Below, in pieces: positions 18,199 to 28,330 of a stretch of DNA of 64,000 nucleotides. The translations under genes and the position numbers were made by a program. The stretch is taken from positions 1 through 64,000 of the forward strand of contig CANPZI010000005.1 in assembly GCA_947588995.1 (NCBI GenBank), written 5' to 3'. The notes beneath the pieces were generated by a model, which was given only the letters and a program-made list of their open reading frames with translations, was not told the DNA's origin and searched no databases. Position 1 is the first letter of the stretch, and each line of letters starts with the position of its first letter. The stretch comes from an uncultured Lachnospiraceae bacterium (lineage in GTDB: Bacteria; Bacillota; Clostridia; Lachnospirales; Lachnospiraceae).

Positions 18199-19155
18199 CT
18201 ATAAGATACCTTTCCCGTATAAAATCTCTGTCATATGATCGAGGATGCGCTCGTCGCTGCCGCCGAACTCCCGTCTGTCCAGCATGATCACATCCCGCTC
18301 CCTGCGAAACCAGGTGAGCTGTCTCTTGGCAAAATGGCGCGTGTTCAGCTTGATCCGGCCCACCGCTTCCTCCAGCGTGCTTTTCCCGTCCAGATAAGCC
18401 AGGATCTCCTTGTAGCCAAGTCCCTGCATGGCCACCATATCCGCCGTACAGCCCATTTCTTTCAGGCGTCGGACTTCCTCCACAAGCCCGCTCTCCATCA
18501 TCTCATCCACCCGCGCCTCGATCCTCGCATAGAGTTTCTGCCTGTCGTCGTTCAGGACGAAATAGGCGAAGCGGTACGGGGAATCATTCAGGCGCTGTGT
18601 CCTGTTGTGCTCGGATATTTTCGTGCCCGTCTTCTCGTAGAACTCGATGGCGCGAATCACGCGTTTGATATTGTTTGCGTGGATTGCCTCGCAGGATTCC
18701 GGATCGACTCTGCGCAGCCGCTCATACAAAGCCGCCGCGCCCTCTCTCCGGGCCAGCTCCTGGAGCTGGCCGCGAAGCGCCGTATCCCCGTCGTTCTCCG
18801 TGAAGTCAATATCGTACAATAGCGCCTGAATATAGAACCCGGTGCCGCCGACCACGACCGGTATGTGTCCGCGCCCGCAGATCTCCTGCACGGCACGGCG
18901 CGCAAGGCGCTGAAACATAACGACGTTGAATTCCTCATACGGCTCCAGAATATCAATGAGATGATGCGGGATGCCGCCCGTCTGTGCCGCCGTGATCTTG
19001 GCCGAACCGATATCCATATGGCGGTACACCTGCATGGAATCCGCCGAGATGATCTCGCCGCCTGTCTTTCCCGCCAGCGCAACGGACAGCGCGGTCTTGC
19101 CGACGGCGGTAGGGCCGGTCAGAATCACGAGCGGTGTCTTTCGCTTTTCCCTCAC
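18199..19155 (-). CDS. miaA: tRNA dimethylallyltransferase
   Basis: MiaA transfers a dimethylallyl group to N6 of A37 in tRNAs reading UNN codons; MiaB, encoded at 23747, later adds methylthio to the same base. The P-loop GPTAVGKT is at about 13-20 and ADSMQVYRHMDIG follows. I choose GTG 19155, which overlaps the mutL stop by 4 bp (GTGA) and gives 318 aa, the family length; a longer frame upstream only mirrors mutL. Pairing of mutL and miaA is widely conserved. Confidence 0.94.
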   Translation of the reverse strand: MREKRKTPLVILTGPTAVGKTALSVALAGKTGGEIISADSMQVYRHMDIGSAKITAAQTGGIPHHLIDILEPYEEFNVVMFQRLARRAVQEICGRGHIPVVVGGTGFYIQALLYDIDFTENDGDTALRGQLQELARREGAAALYERLRRVDPESCEAIHANNIKRVIRAIEFYEKTGTKISEHNRTQRLNDSPYRFAYFVLNDDRQKLYARIEARVDEMMESGLVEEVRRLKEMGCTADMVAMQGLGYKEILAYLDGKSTLEEAVGRIKLNTRHFAKRQLTWFRRERDVIMLDRREFGGSDERILDHMTEILYGKGIL

Positions 19156-21092
19156 GTCACGATCCTCTTGAATTTCTTTTCCAGTTCGTACTTCGTCATG
19201 GAGACGATGGTCGGTCTGCCGTGTGGACAGTGGTACGGATTGTCCAGCGTCAGCAGTTCGTCGATCAGCTTTTCCGCCTCGTCCGCGGTGAGGCGCATAT
19301 TGCCCTTGACGGCAGCCTTGCAGGCCATGGCCGCGATACGGATGCGGATGCTCTCCGGCGTTCCCGCCGCGGATTCCTCCGTCAGTTCTTCCAGCACCTC
19401 TCTGAATAATTCCCGCTCCCCGTAGCCGTACAGATCCAGAGGAACGCTGCGGATGGCATAATCGCTGCCGCCAAAGTCCTCGACCACAAAGCCCAGGGCC
19501 GCGAAATCCTCCTCGTGTTTCAGATAGCACTCCCGTTCCCTGCCGTTTAGGGTGACGATAATCGGCGGATCAAGCGTCTGGGAGACGATCGCCCGCTCCC
19601 GGAACCGCCTGATCAGGCGCTCATACTTCACTTTCTCATGGGCGGCATGCTGGTCGATGATCAGCAGTTTATCCTCATAGGTGACAAGCCAGTAGGTGTC
19701 AAAGAGCTGGCCGATAATCCGAAACGCCGGCCGCGACTGTGCGGACAGAATTTTATCTTTGAAAAGTTCCATCTGCACAGGGCTTTCGCTCTCCTGCATA
19801 TCCGCAGCGGATGCCGTGTGCACCGGCATGTTGTCAGGAACGGCGCTTTTTGTCCCATATCCGGCAGAATCGCGCAGGAGAAGCGGCTGTGACGAATCGC
19901 GTACCGCTGCCTCCAACGTTGTCTCCGAAACTACAGCCGGCGCACCGTCTGCTTCTGCCTCTGTATGCTTGGGCAGAATAGCCGTGTGACCGGCGGATTC
20001 TGCAAGTATACGTCTGCTCTCGAAAGGTTCCGGCGCGGCTTTCCCCCTGACGGCCGCCGACCCGCTGTCTTTTTCTTTAGTCAGCGTGATCTCCGGTATC
20101 ATCTCCGTCCCGTGGAGCGCCCCGTGCACCGCCTGTCTGACCATGTCACAGAATGCGGGAGCGTCCGCGATGCGCACTTCCATCTTCGTCGGGTGCACAT
20201 TCACATCGATCCGCTGGGCGTCGATCCGAAAGTGCAGCACACAAAACGGAAATTTGTGCTGCATCAGGTACTCCTGATACCCCTCCTCGACCGCCCTGCC
20301 AATCAGGCCGCTCTTGATGTATCTGCCGTTGATATAGAAAATCTCATAGTTTCTGTTGGCGCGGTTGATTAACGGCTTCCCCAAAAGGCCGTCTATCGAC
20401 ATGCCCTCCGTCTCATAAGAAAAGGGAAGCAGCTGTTCGGAGATATCCCTGCCGTAAATCCGATAGACAATCTCTTTCAGATCGCCGTTCCCCGTGGTGT
20501 AAAAGCGGGTCTGCCCGTTGGCGATGAACTGGAACGAGACATGAGGATTGGACATGGCCAGATGCTCCATCAGCTCAGCCACGTAAGAGCCCTCGGTCTG
20601 TGGCTGTTTCAGGAACTTCCGGCGCGGAGGCGTGTTGTAAAAAAGACTGCGCACAAGCACAGTGGTACCCTCCGGCGCGCCGATCTCCTCTTTCTCCCTC
20701 TCGATACCGCCCTCGATGACATAGCGGATTCCTGTCAGTTCCGATGCCGTCTTGGAGATCAGTTCTGCCTTGGAGACAGCGGCGATACTGGCCAGCGCCT
20801 CGCCGCGGAAGCCGAGACTTGACAGCGCTGTCAGATCATCGGCCGACGTGATCTTGCTGGTGGCATGTCTGAGAAAAGCGTTGGGAATCTGTTCTTTCTC
20901 GATACCGCAGCCGTTATCCGTCACGCGGATCAGCGAGATGCCGCCGTCTTTGATCTCCACGGTGACCGCGCCTGCCCCGGCGTCAATGGCGTTCTCCACC
21001 AGTTCCTTGACGACGCTTGCCGGCCGCTCCACCACCTCGCCGGCGGCTATCTTATCGATTGTCTGATGATCCAGGATATTGATGATCGCCAT
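19152..21092 (-). CDS. mutL: DNA mismatch repair endonuclease MutL
   Basis: MutL links mismatch recognition by MutS to strand removal. The GHKL ATPase core is at the N-terminus (AAGEVVERPASVVKELVENAIDAG, positions 17-40) with DNGCGI and GFRGEAL. The C-terminal domain has the endonuclease motif DQHAAHEKVKYE and the metal sites ACKAAVKGN and CPHGRPT, so this is a nicking MutL, as expected where MutH is absent. The 646-aa protein has a long low-complexity linker (about 340-450). AAAGGA precedes ATG 21092; mutS ends 16 bp upstream. Confidence 0.96.
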   Translation of the reverse strand: MAIINILDHQTIDKIAAGEVVERPASVVKELVENAIDAGAGAVTVEIKDGGISLIRVTDNGCGIEKEQIPNAFLRHATSKITSADDLTALSSLGFRGEALASIAAVSKAELISKTASELTGIRYVIEGGIEREKEEIGAPEGTTVLVRSLFYNTPPRRKFLKQPQTEGSYVAELMEHLAMSNPHVSFQFIANGQTRFYTTGNGDLKEIVYRIYGRDISEQLLPFSYETEGMSIDGLLGKPLINRANRNYEIFYINGRYIKSGLIGRAVEEGYQEYLMQHKFPFCVLHFRIDAQRIDVNVHPTKMEVRIADAPAFCDMVRQAVHGALHGTEMIPEITLTKEKDSGSAAVRGKAAPEPFESRRILAESAGHTAILPKHTEAEADGAPAVVSETTLEAAVRDSSQPLLLRDSAGYGTKSAVPDNMPVHTASAADMQESESPVQMELFKDKILSAQSRPAFRIIGQLFDTYWLVTYEDKLLIIDQHAAHEKVKYERLIRRFRERAIVSQTLDPPIIVTLNGRERECYLKHEEDFAALGFVVEDFGGSDYAIRSVPLDLYGYGERELFREVLEELTEESAAGTPESIRIRIAAMACKAAVKGNMRLTADEAEKLIDELLTLDNPYHCPHGRPTIVSMTKYELEKKFKRIVT

Positions 21093-21108
21093 GTCTTTTC
21101 CTTTCGTC

Positions 21109-23754
21109 CTACCAGCGGTTCTTCAGCTTATTCTGCAGGCGGTAAAGCGTATTTAACGCCTCGATGGGCGTCAGGTTCCCGACGTCGATCTCCTGCAGCT
21201 CTCTGATGATATCCTCGTCTTTCACGGTATCAAAGAGAGACATCTGTTCCAGATCCACCTCGTCGTACCTGATCTGTTTATGCTTCTCTTTTTTGACGCC
21301 GACCTCAATCTTCTGCACTTTCTCAATGATATCGTTGTCGCTGAGCTGCTCCACAATCTCCTTGGCACGGTCGATGACCATGTCCGGCACACCCGCGAGC
21401 TTCGCCACCTGAATGCCATAGCTCTTGTCCGCGCCGCCTTTCACGATCTTGCGCAAGAATACGATGTCGTCGCCCTTTTCTTTCACGGCGATACAGTAAT
21501 TGTTCACGTTATCCATCTTGTCTTCCAGTTCGGTCAGCTCGTGATAGTGAGTCGCAAACAGTGTCTTGGCGCCCAGTATCTTACGGTTGCTGATATGCTC
21601 GATAACAGCCCACGCGATGCTTAAGCCGTCGAACGTGGAAGTGCCCCTGCCGATCTCATCCAGAATTAACAGACTGTCGGCAGTGGCGTTGCGCAGGATA
21701 TTGGCGACCTCATTCATCTCCACCATGAAAGTGGACTGTCCGCTGGAGAGATCGTCCGAGGCGCCGACGCGCGTAAAGATACGGTCCACGATGCCGATAT
21801 CCGCCGTTTTGGCGGGCACGAAAGAGCCGATCTGCGCCATCAGCACGATCAGCGCAGTCTGCCGCATGTAGGTGGATTTGCCGGCCATATTCGGTCCGGT
21901 GATCACGGCGATACAGCGTTTCTGATTATCCAGATAAGTGTCGTTGGCGATGAACATGTCGTTGCTGATCATACGCTCCACCACGGGATGTCTGCCGTCC
22001 TTGATGTCGATCACCCCTTTTTCATTGAGCGATGGGCGCACATAGTGATTGCGCTCCGCCACATAGGAGAGGGCCGCGCATACATCCAGCCTGGCGACGC
22101 TTCTCGCCGTCCGCTGTATGCGCTCCATCTGGTCGGCGATGGCATCCCGGATCTCGCAGAACTTGTCGTATTCCAGCGCCGTGAGCTTGTCCTCCGCATT
22201 CAGGATGGCATCTTCCAGTTCTTTCAGGCGCGGCGTGGTATAGCGCTCCGCGTTCGCGAGGGTCTGCTTGCGGATATAGTCGTCCGGCACGAGGTTCTGA
22301 TAGGAGTTCGTCACCTCGAAGTAATAACCGAAGACCTTATTATACTTGATGCGCAGATTCTTGATGCCCGTGCGCGCGCGGTCTTCCTCTTCCAGCGCCG
22401 CCAGCCAGTTCTTGCCGTCGGTCTTGGCGTTTCGGAGCGCGTCGATCGTCTCGTCGAAGCCCTCTTTGATGATGCCGCCGTCCCTGACGGAAACAGGCGG
22501 TTCCTCAACGATCGCGCCGTCGATCAGATGATAGAGATCTTCCAGAGCGTCCATATGTTCGTTGATCTCGATTAAGAGCCGCGCGTCCAGATCAGACAGG
22601 ACGGTCTTGACGGAAGGAAGTATGGCGAGGGAGTTGCGCAGGGCGATCAGATCCCGCGGGTTCGCGGTCTTGTAGCTCACCCTGCCGAGCAGGCGCTCCA
22701 GATCATAGACGGCAGTCAGATACTCTCTTATCTCATCCCTGTCGACGCTGCTTCGACACAGCGCTTCTACCGCGTCAAGGCGTTGTTCTATCTTCTCCCG
22801 GTCGATCAGGGGCTGCTCAATATATTTGCGCAGAAGCCGCCCGCCCATGGCCGTTTTCGTCCGGTCCAGCACGCCGAGCAGGGAACCGGTCTTTTGCTTT
22901 TCCCTGAGCGTCTCCGTCAGTTCCAGATTGCGCCTCGTGGAACTGTCAAGGAGCATGTACTTACTCGACAGATACGGATAGAGATGGGTAAAATGCGAAA
23001 GAGACGTCTTCTGCGTCTCATACAGATACTGCAGCAGCGCCCCGGCGGCAATCATGCCCGTCGGAAAATCCGCGACGCCCAGGCCTGAGAGCGAATTCAC
23101 GTGAAAATGCTTCAGAAGCTCCCGCCTGCAGCAATCCTCGTCAAAATAGTGCGCGTCCAGAGAGTAGACCGCGATGTTCAGACGGTCTTTCAGATCCTCA
23201 ATATCATAGCCGCTGACGAGAAACGGCTCGTTGCAGATGATCTCCGAGGGCTCATACTTGTTGATCTCATCCTGCAGCCTGCGGATGTCTTCCACTTCCG
23301 TCAGATAATAGTCTCCCGTGGTGACGTCCGCCGCGGAGACGCCGATCTTGCCCGTAAAATAGACGATGCACACCAGATAATTGTTCTTCGTCTCCTCCAG
23401 CGACTGCAGGTTGAGGTTTGTGCCCGGCGTCACGATGCGGACCACCTCGCGCCTGACGATTCCCTTGGTGAGCTTCGGATCTTCCATCTGTTCGCATATG
23501 GCGACCTTGTGCCCGTTGGACACCAGCTTGCCGAGATAGCTCTCCAGAGCGTGATGAGGCACGCCGCACATCGGTGCGCGCTCCTCCTGCCCGCAGTTCT
23601 TGCCGGTCAACGCGATCTCCAGCTCTTTGGAGGCTAGGAGGGCGTCATCGTAGAACATCTCATAGAAATCGCCAAGACGGTACATCAGAATGCAGTCCGG
23701 ATATTCTTTTTTCGTTTCCATATACTGCCGCATCATCGGCGTAAGTTCAGCCAT
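21109..23754 (-). CDS. mutS: DNA mismatch repair protein MutS
   Basis: MutS recognises base mismatches and small loops. The mismatch-binding GDFYEMFYDDA segment is near residue 35, the Walker A GPNMAGKST and DEIGRGTSTFDG motifs are in the C-terminal ATPase, and a helix-turn-helix region follows. The length from ATG 23754 is 881 aa. This start lies inside the end of miaB (8-bp overlap) and has only a weak ribosome site, so coupled translation is likely. The C-terminal end includes the KLAGVPDMVIDRAKEI block typical of MutS I. Confidence 0.96.
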   Translation of the reverse strand: MAELTPMMRQYMETKKEYPDCILMYRLGDFYEMFYDDALLASKELEIALTGKNCGQEERAPMCGVPHHALESYLGKLVSNGHKVAICEQMEDPKLTKGIVRREVVRIVTPGTNLNLQSLEETKNNYLVCIVYFTGKIGVSAADVTTGDYYLTEVEDIRRLQDEINKYEPSEIICNEPFLVSGYDIEDLKDRLNIAVYSLDAHYFDEDCCRRELLKHFHVNSLSGLGVADFPTGMIAAGALLQYLYETQKTSLSHFTHLYPYLSSKYMLLDSSTRRNLELTETLREKQKTGSLLGVLDRTKTAMGGRLLRKYIEQPLIDREKIEQRLDAVEALCRSSVDRDEIREYLTAVYDLERLLGRVSYKTANPRDLIALRNSLAILPSVKTVLSDLDARLLIEINEHMDALEDLYHLIDGAIVEEPPVSVRDGGIIKEGFDETIDALRNAKTDGKNWLAALEEEDRARTGIKNLRIKYNKVFGYYFEVTNSYQNLVPDDYIRKQTLANAERYTTPRLKELEDAILNAEDKLTALEYDKFCEIRDAIADQMERIQRTARSVARLDVCAALSYVAERNHYVRPSLNEKGVIDIKDGRHPVVERMISNDMFIANDTYLDNQKRCIAVITGPNMAGKSTYMRQTALIVLMAQIGSFVPAKTADIGIVDRIFTRVGASDDLSSGQSTFMVEMNEVANILRNATADSLLILDEIGRGTSTFDGLSIAWAVIEHISNRKILGAKTLFATHYHELTELEDKMDNVNNYCIAVKEKGDDIVFLRKIVKGGADKSYGIQVAKLAGVPDMVIDRAKEIVEQLSDNDIIEKVQKIEVGVKKEKHKQIRYDEVDLEQMSLFDTVKDEDIIRELQEIDVGNLTPIEALNTLYRLQNKLKNRW

Positions 23755-25216
23755 TGCCGTCAACCGTCTTTCCAAGCGTGTCGTCCGCTTTTCTTATCAT
23801 ATGACCTGTATAGTAGAATCCGTGGCACTCGTCCAGCGAGACATCGACCAGGCCGCCGATCAGATTGCTGTCTCCCGGAAAATGGACGAGCATATTGTTG
23901 GAGAGGCGTCCCGTCAGGAGAGCGGCGTTCTGCTCATTGACTTCCTCCACAAGCGCCCTGGACACGCTGCCTTTCCACAGGGCAGCGCGCGCACGCGCTG
24001 TCTCCTGCACGGTTTTCAGCACTCTGTCAAACTCCTCTTTCACCGTCGCCGCAGGTACCTGATTTTCCATTGCTGCCGCCGGCGTTCCCGTCCGTTGGGA
24101 ATAGATAAACGTGAAAGCATTGTCGAACTGCACCCTGCGCACGACGTCGATCGTCTCCTCCACATCCTCCGGTGTCTCGCCCGGAAAACCGACAATGAGA
24201 TCCGTCGTGATGGCGATGTCGGGCATGGCTGTCTTAATCCTGTCGGCCAGCGCCAGATACTGCGCCTTGGTGTAACGGCGGTTCATGGCCTGCAGGATAC
24301 GGTCCGAGCCCGCCTGCAGCGGCAGATGCAGATGGCGGCATATCTTGTCGGAGCGGCTCATCACCTCAATCAGCTCGTCGGACAAATCTTTCGGGTGAGA
24401 CGTCATGAAGCGGATCCGCCGCAGCCCGTCGATCTGTTCCACCTCTCTCAAAAGCTGTGCGAAAGATATGGGTTTGTCCAGATTCCTGCCGTAAGAATTC
24501 ACATTCTGTCCGAGCAGCATGACCTCCACAACCCCGTCGTCTACAAGCCGCTCGATCTCCCGCAGGATTTCTCCCGGCTCTCTGCTGCGCTCTCTCCCGC
24601 GCACATAGGGAACGATGCAGTAGCTGCAGAAATTATTGCAGCCAAACATAATGTTGACACCTGATTTGTAGGGATATTTGCGCCTGACGGGAAGCTCCTC
24701 GACGATCCGGTCCGTCTCCTGCCAGATATCGATGATCATCTCCCTGTTTTCAAACATAGTCACCAGAAGCTCGGCAAACTTGAAGAGATTGTGCGTTCCA
24801 AAGATCAGATCCACAAAGCGGTAGCTTTTTTTGATTTTTTCAATGACAGCCGCCTCCTGCATCATACAGCCGCACAGGGCGATGCGCATGTGCGGTTTCC
24901 TGTCTTTTAAGCTGTGCAGATAGCCCAGTCTGCCGTAGACGCGCTGATTGGCGTTGTCGCGCACGGTACAGGTATTGTAGATGACAAAATCGGCGTCTTC
25001 CTCACTCTCTGTCGGTTCATAGCCCGTCTGTGTCAGAATGCCGAGCAGTTTCTCGGAGTCCCTGGCATTCATCTGACAGCCAAAAGTGACGACACAGCAT
25101 TTCGGGGGACGTCCGAGTTCTTCCTTAAGCGCGGCGACATACCGTGCCGCTTTGACCATATATTCTCTTTGCAGGGCGGCTTCCCTGTCGTCGTTTGCGG
25201 ATGTATACTGTGCCAT
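23747..25216 (-). CDS. miaB: tRNA-2-methylthio-N6-dimethylallyladenosine synthase
   Basis: MiaB is a radical-SAM methylthiotransferase acting on A37 of tRNA after MiaA. It has the three UPF0004 cysteines (one in TFGCQMNARDSE), the radical-SAM motif CNNFCSYC and a C-terminal TRAM domain. The 489-aa length is normal, with a short leader before the UPF0004 domain. Its gene leads the mutS-mutL-miaA run, so both steps of the same tRNA modification are in one cluster with mismatch repair. Confidence 0.96.
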   Translation of the reverse strand: MAQYTSANDDREAALQREYMVKAARYVAALKEELGRPPKCCVVTFGCQMNARDSEKLLGILTQTGYEPTESEEDADFVIYNTCTVRDNANQRVYGRLGYLHSLKDRKPHMRIALCGCMMQEAAVIEKIKKSYRFVDLIFGTHNLFKFAELLVTMFENREMIIDIWQETDRIVEELPVRRKYPYKSGVNIMFGCNNFCSYCIVPYVRGRERSREPGEILREIERLVDDGVVEVMLLGQNVNSYGRNLDKPISFAQLLREVEQIDGLRRIRFMTSHPKDLSDELIEVMSRSDKICRHLHLPLQAGSDRILQAMNRRYTKAQYLALADRIKTAMPDIAITTDLIVGFPGETPEDVEETIDVVRRVQFDNAFTFIYSQRTGTPAAAMENQVPAATVKEEFDRVLKTVQETARARAALWKGSVSRALVEEVNEQNAALLTGRLSNNMLVHFPGDSNLIGGLVDVSLDECHGFYYTGHMIRKADDTLGKTVDGNG

Positions 25217-25234
25217 GGCGTCTCTCTTTCGGGG

Positions 25235-26101
25235 CTATTTGATCTTTTTGCAGCAGGCGACCGCCAGAGCGCCGGGGCCTATATGACAGGCAATGCTCAA
25301 AGACAGCGGATCCATATGGATATCGAAGCCCGGAAAATGCTCCTCCACCTCCGCCCGGAACTGTTTCGCCGCGTCCAGATCATGACTGTAGGCAATCTCC
25401 AGCCAGATATTGTCCTTATCCGCGCCGCCGAAGCGTTTCTCCATGTCCGCACGGATAGCGCTCAGCATGATGGATTTGCCCTGAGATACCGTCCGCGCCT
25501 TGGCGAAAGCATCCAGCTTTTCCCCCTGAATCTGCAGGACCGGCTTCAGCTTCAGGATCGTGCCCAATGCCGCGGCCGCGGGAGTGATCCTGCCGCCTTT
25601 TTTCAGGTAATACAGCGTATCCAGCATAATGTAGATGCTGGAATTGAATTTATCGTTCTCAAGGAAATCCCTGATCTGTGCGGCGTCCATGCCGCGCTCT
25701 GCAAGCAGTCCGGCATCCAGCGCGGACTGTCTCTGCGTGACGGAGATGCGCTGATTGTTGACCACCTGCACTCTGCCGTCGTACTCCTGCGCCAGCACGG
25801 CCGCACTCTGGCAGGAACCGCTGAGTCCGCTGGACATCGGAATATGTACGATCTCATCATACTCCTCAAGCAGACTGTCCCACAGTTTCATGACCGAATC
25901 CGGCGTGGGCTGGCTCGTGACAACATCCGCCCCCTCGGCGAGGCGTGCATAGAATTCCTCCTGCGTCAGGGTGATATCCTCATAAAATATTTCACTGTTG
26001 ATCATAAAAGGCATCGGCAGCACATGAATCCCCAGTTTCCCGGCCTGCGTCTGGGTAATGCCGCTGTTGCTGTCCGTGACGATCGCTATCTTTTTTGCCA
26101 T
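25235..26101 (-). CDS. DegV-family fatty-acid-binding protein
   Basis: DegV proteins bind a fatty acid and present it to the kinase FakA. The 288-aa protein shows the N-terminal VTDSNSGITQTQA block, TSQPTPDSVMKLW, and the MSSGLSGSCQSA segment that lines the ligand site. It lies upstream of miaB by 18 bp and downstream of recG. The likely kinase partner is encoded at 28331 in the same direction, two genes away. Which lipid it binds cannot be told from sequence. Confidence 0.9.
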   Translation of the reverse strand: MAKKIAIVTDSNSGITQTQAGKLGIHVLPMPFMINSEIFYEDITLTQEEFYARLAEGADVVTSQPTPDSVMKLWDSLLEEYDEIVHIPMSSGLSGSCQSAAVLAQEYDGRVQVVNNQRISVTQRQSALDAGLLAERGMDAAQIRDFLENDKFNSSIYIMLDTLYYLKKGGRITPAAAALGTILKLKPVLQIQGEKLDAFAKARTVSQGKSIMLSAIRADMEKRFGGADKDNIWLEIAYSHDLDAAKQFRAEVEEHFPGFDIHMDPLSLSIACHIGPGALAVACCKKIK

Positions 26102-26161
26102 GGTTTATGCTTCTCCGTATCATATTGATTGAAGCGAAACGCTTTCTATAACATATTACTT

Positions 26162-28207
26162 TCAGATAGTTCTAAAGTCAACCTCATTTGTGGCCGCGCG
26201 CGCCAAACGCTTTCTGAGCGCCGCATACTCTGCGTCCGTGCCGGCCGTATCCCGCGCGCACAGCCGATCCGCCCAGTCGGCGGCCCTTTTGAGGATGGCG
26301 GCATCCTGAAAGATATCCGCCAGCATAAAGTGCAGATCGCCGCTCTGCCGAATGCCAAAGAGATCGCCCGGTCCGCGCAGCTTGAGGTCCTGGGAGGCAA
26401 TGTAGAAGCCGTCGTCCGACTCGTTCAGGATTTTGAGCCTCGCCATGGTTTCCGGCCTGTCCTTGGCGCTCACAAAGATGCAGTAGGACTGTGCGCCGCC
26501 GCGGCCGACGCGGCCGCGCAGCTGATGTAACTGCGCCAGTCCGAAACGTTCTGCATTCTCCACCATCATCACCGTCGCGTTTGGCACATTGATGCCGACC
26601 TCAATCACGGTGGTGGAGACGAGCACATCAATCTGCCTCGCCGCAAAAGCTTCCATAATGCGGTTTTTCTCCGCGGACTTCATTCGCCCGTGCAGAGAAG
26701 CGATCTGTATGGACGGCGGCATCTGTTCGCGCAGCTTCGCCGTGTAATCGACGACATTCTCCAGCTCCAGCGCCTCGCTCTCGTCAACCATAGGGCAGAT
26801 GACATACGCCTGATGCCCGGCGGCGACTTCCCGCTCTATAAAACGGTAGGCCGTATTGCGGTAGGAAGTGTTCACCACACAGTTCTTGATCGGCAGGCGG
26901 TTCGAGGGCATCTCGTCGAGCACGGATATATGCAGATCTCCGTAGAGAATGATCGCCAGCGTGCGCGGAATCGGCGTCGCGCTCATGACGAGCACATGCA
27001 CGCCGCTTCCTTTCTGTGCCAGGCTCTCCCGCTGTCTGACGCCGAAGCGATGCTGCTCGTCCGTGATCACAAGACCCAGCCTGTGATACTCCACTCTCTC
27101 CTGGATGAGCGCATGGGTGCCGAGGATGATGTCCGCCTCCCCGCTCTCAATCTGCGCATAGATCTCGCGCCGTTCTTTTGCGGAGACGGAACCCGTCAGC
27201 AGCACGGGGCGGATGGACAGGCGATAGCGCTTCTTCATCTGCAGAAGCGTCTCGTAGTGCTGTGCGGCGAGGACTTCCGTCGGCGCCATCATCGCGCCCT
27301 GGTACCCGTTGCCCGCGCACATGATGAGCGCGAGAAAGGCGAGGATCGTCTTGCCGGAGCCCACATCGCCCTGAATCAGGCGGTTCATCGTGTGATCGGA
27401 AGTCATGTCTTCCCGTATCTCCCGCCACACCGTCTGCTGCGCGCCCGTCAGCCTATAGGGAAGCGCCTCGACAAGCCGCCCTGTCTCGGCGATCTCGATC
27501 ATCGGGCAGCCGTTCGGCAGCGCCGCGGTATCCTCTTTCATTCGCCGGATCATCAGGATAAAGAGAAAAAACTCGTCAAAGACAAGACGTTCCCGCGCCC
27601 GCACCAGCATATCGCGGTTCTCCGGGAAATGAATCTGCCGCACGGCCTCCCCATAGCCGATCAGCCCCTCCTCCCGCCTGATCTCCTCCGGCAGATAGTC
27701 CTCCGACAGATCCACGGCCTCAAGCGCCCGGCCCACCGCTTTCGCCACCGCCTTGCTGCTCAGCCCTTTTGTGACGGAATACAGCGGCTGCATCCGGTCG
27801 GTCATGGCGTCGTATTCTTCCGGCCGGTACATTTTCGGCTGCTCCATCACGAAGCGGTTTCCTTTTTTCTGCAGAATCCCCCGGAAGACATACCGCGCAT
27901 CCCGCTTTAAGCTGTTCTTCAGATAGGGCATGTTAAAGTAAGTCAGATGCAGGCTGCCGTCTTCGCAGACCGCCTCGAACGTGGTGATGCTTAAGCCCCG
28001 CACATGCCTGGTGGCCACGTTCCCCCGGATCTGTCCGGGCACGGCGGCAATCTCCCCGACGGCAGCGTGCGCAAGATCTGTCGGCGGCGCAAAGCGCTCG
28101 TAATCCCGGGGATAGTACTGCACCAGTTCCTCCGCGGTGTCAATATGCAGTTTGTGAAAAAGCGCCGCAGTCTTTTCACCGACGCCCTTTAACGCTGTAA
28201 TCTCCAT
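26162..28207 (-). CDS. recG: ATP-dependent DNA helicase RecG
   Basis: RecG is a branch-migration helicase that remodels stalled forks and Holliday junctions. The N-terminal wedge (OB) domain with the FFNMPYLK-like region is followed by helicase motifs GDVGSGKT (Walker A), DEQHRFGVRQR (motif II) and the QLRGRVGRGG motif VI. I start at ATG 28207, 6 nt after GAGG (681 aa). The order yloU-yloV-recG matches Bacillus. The 110-bp gap before the FakA stop (28220-28330) holds nothing I can identify. Confidence 0.96.
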   Translation of the reverse strand: MEITALKGVGEKTAALFHKLHIDTAEELVQYYPRDYERFAPPTDLAHAAVGEIAAVPGQIRGNVATRHVRGLSITTFEAVCEDGSLHLTYFNMPYLKNSLKRDARYVFRGILQKKGNRFVMEQPKMYRPEEYDAMTDRMQPLYSVTKGLSSKAVAKAVGRALEAVDLSEDYLPEEIRREEGLIGYGEAVRQIHFPENRDMLVRARERLVFDEFFLFILMIRRMKEDTAALPNGCPMIEIAETGRLVEALPYRLTGAQQTVWREIREDMTSDHTMNRLIQGDVGSGKTILAFLALIMCAGNGYQGAMMAPTEVLAAQHYETLLQMKKRYRLSIRPVLLTGSVSAKERREIYAQIESGEADIILGTHALIQERVEYHRLGLVITDEQHRFGVRQRESLAQKGSGVHVLVMSATPIPRTLAIILYGDLHISVLDEMPSNRLPIKNCVVNTSYRNTAYRFIEREVAAGHQAYVICPMVDESEALELENVVDYTAKLREQMPPSIQIASLHGRMKSAEKNRIMEAFAARQIDVLVSTTVIEVGINVPNATVMMVENAERFGLAQLHQLRGRVGRGGAQSYCIFVSAKDRPETMARLKILNESDDGFYIASQDLKLRGPGDLFGIRQSGDLHFMLADIFQDAAILKRAADWADRLCARDTAGTDAEYAALRKRLARAATNEVDFRTI

Positions 28208-28330
28208 AACCGTCCTCAAAAAATCCCCGACAACCGCACGCTCAGGTGTCCGCTGCCGGGGTATGATCTTCCTGTCATGTCTGCGGGCGCCGCGAATCCG
28301 TTTCCAACCGGCCGCAGCGTCTCTTGTCGT

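Noticed and set aside
18199-19530. A 443-codon version of miaA
   Set aside because: The upstream 125 codons only mirror mutL; GTG 19155 with the 4-bp overlap gives the normal length.
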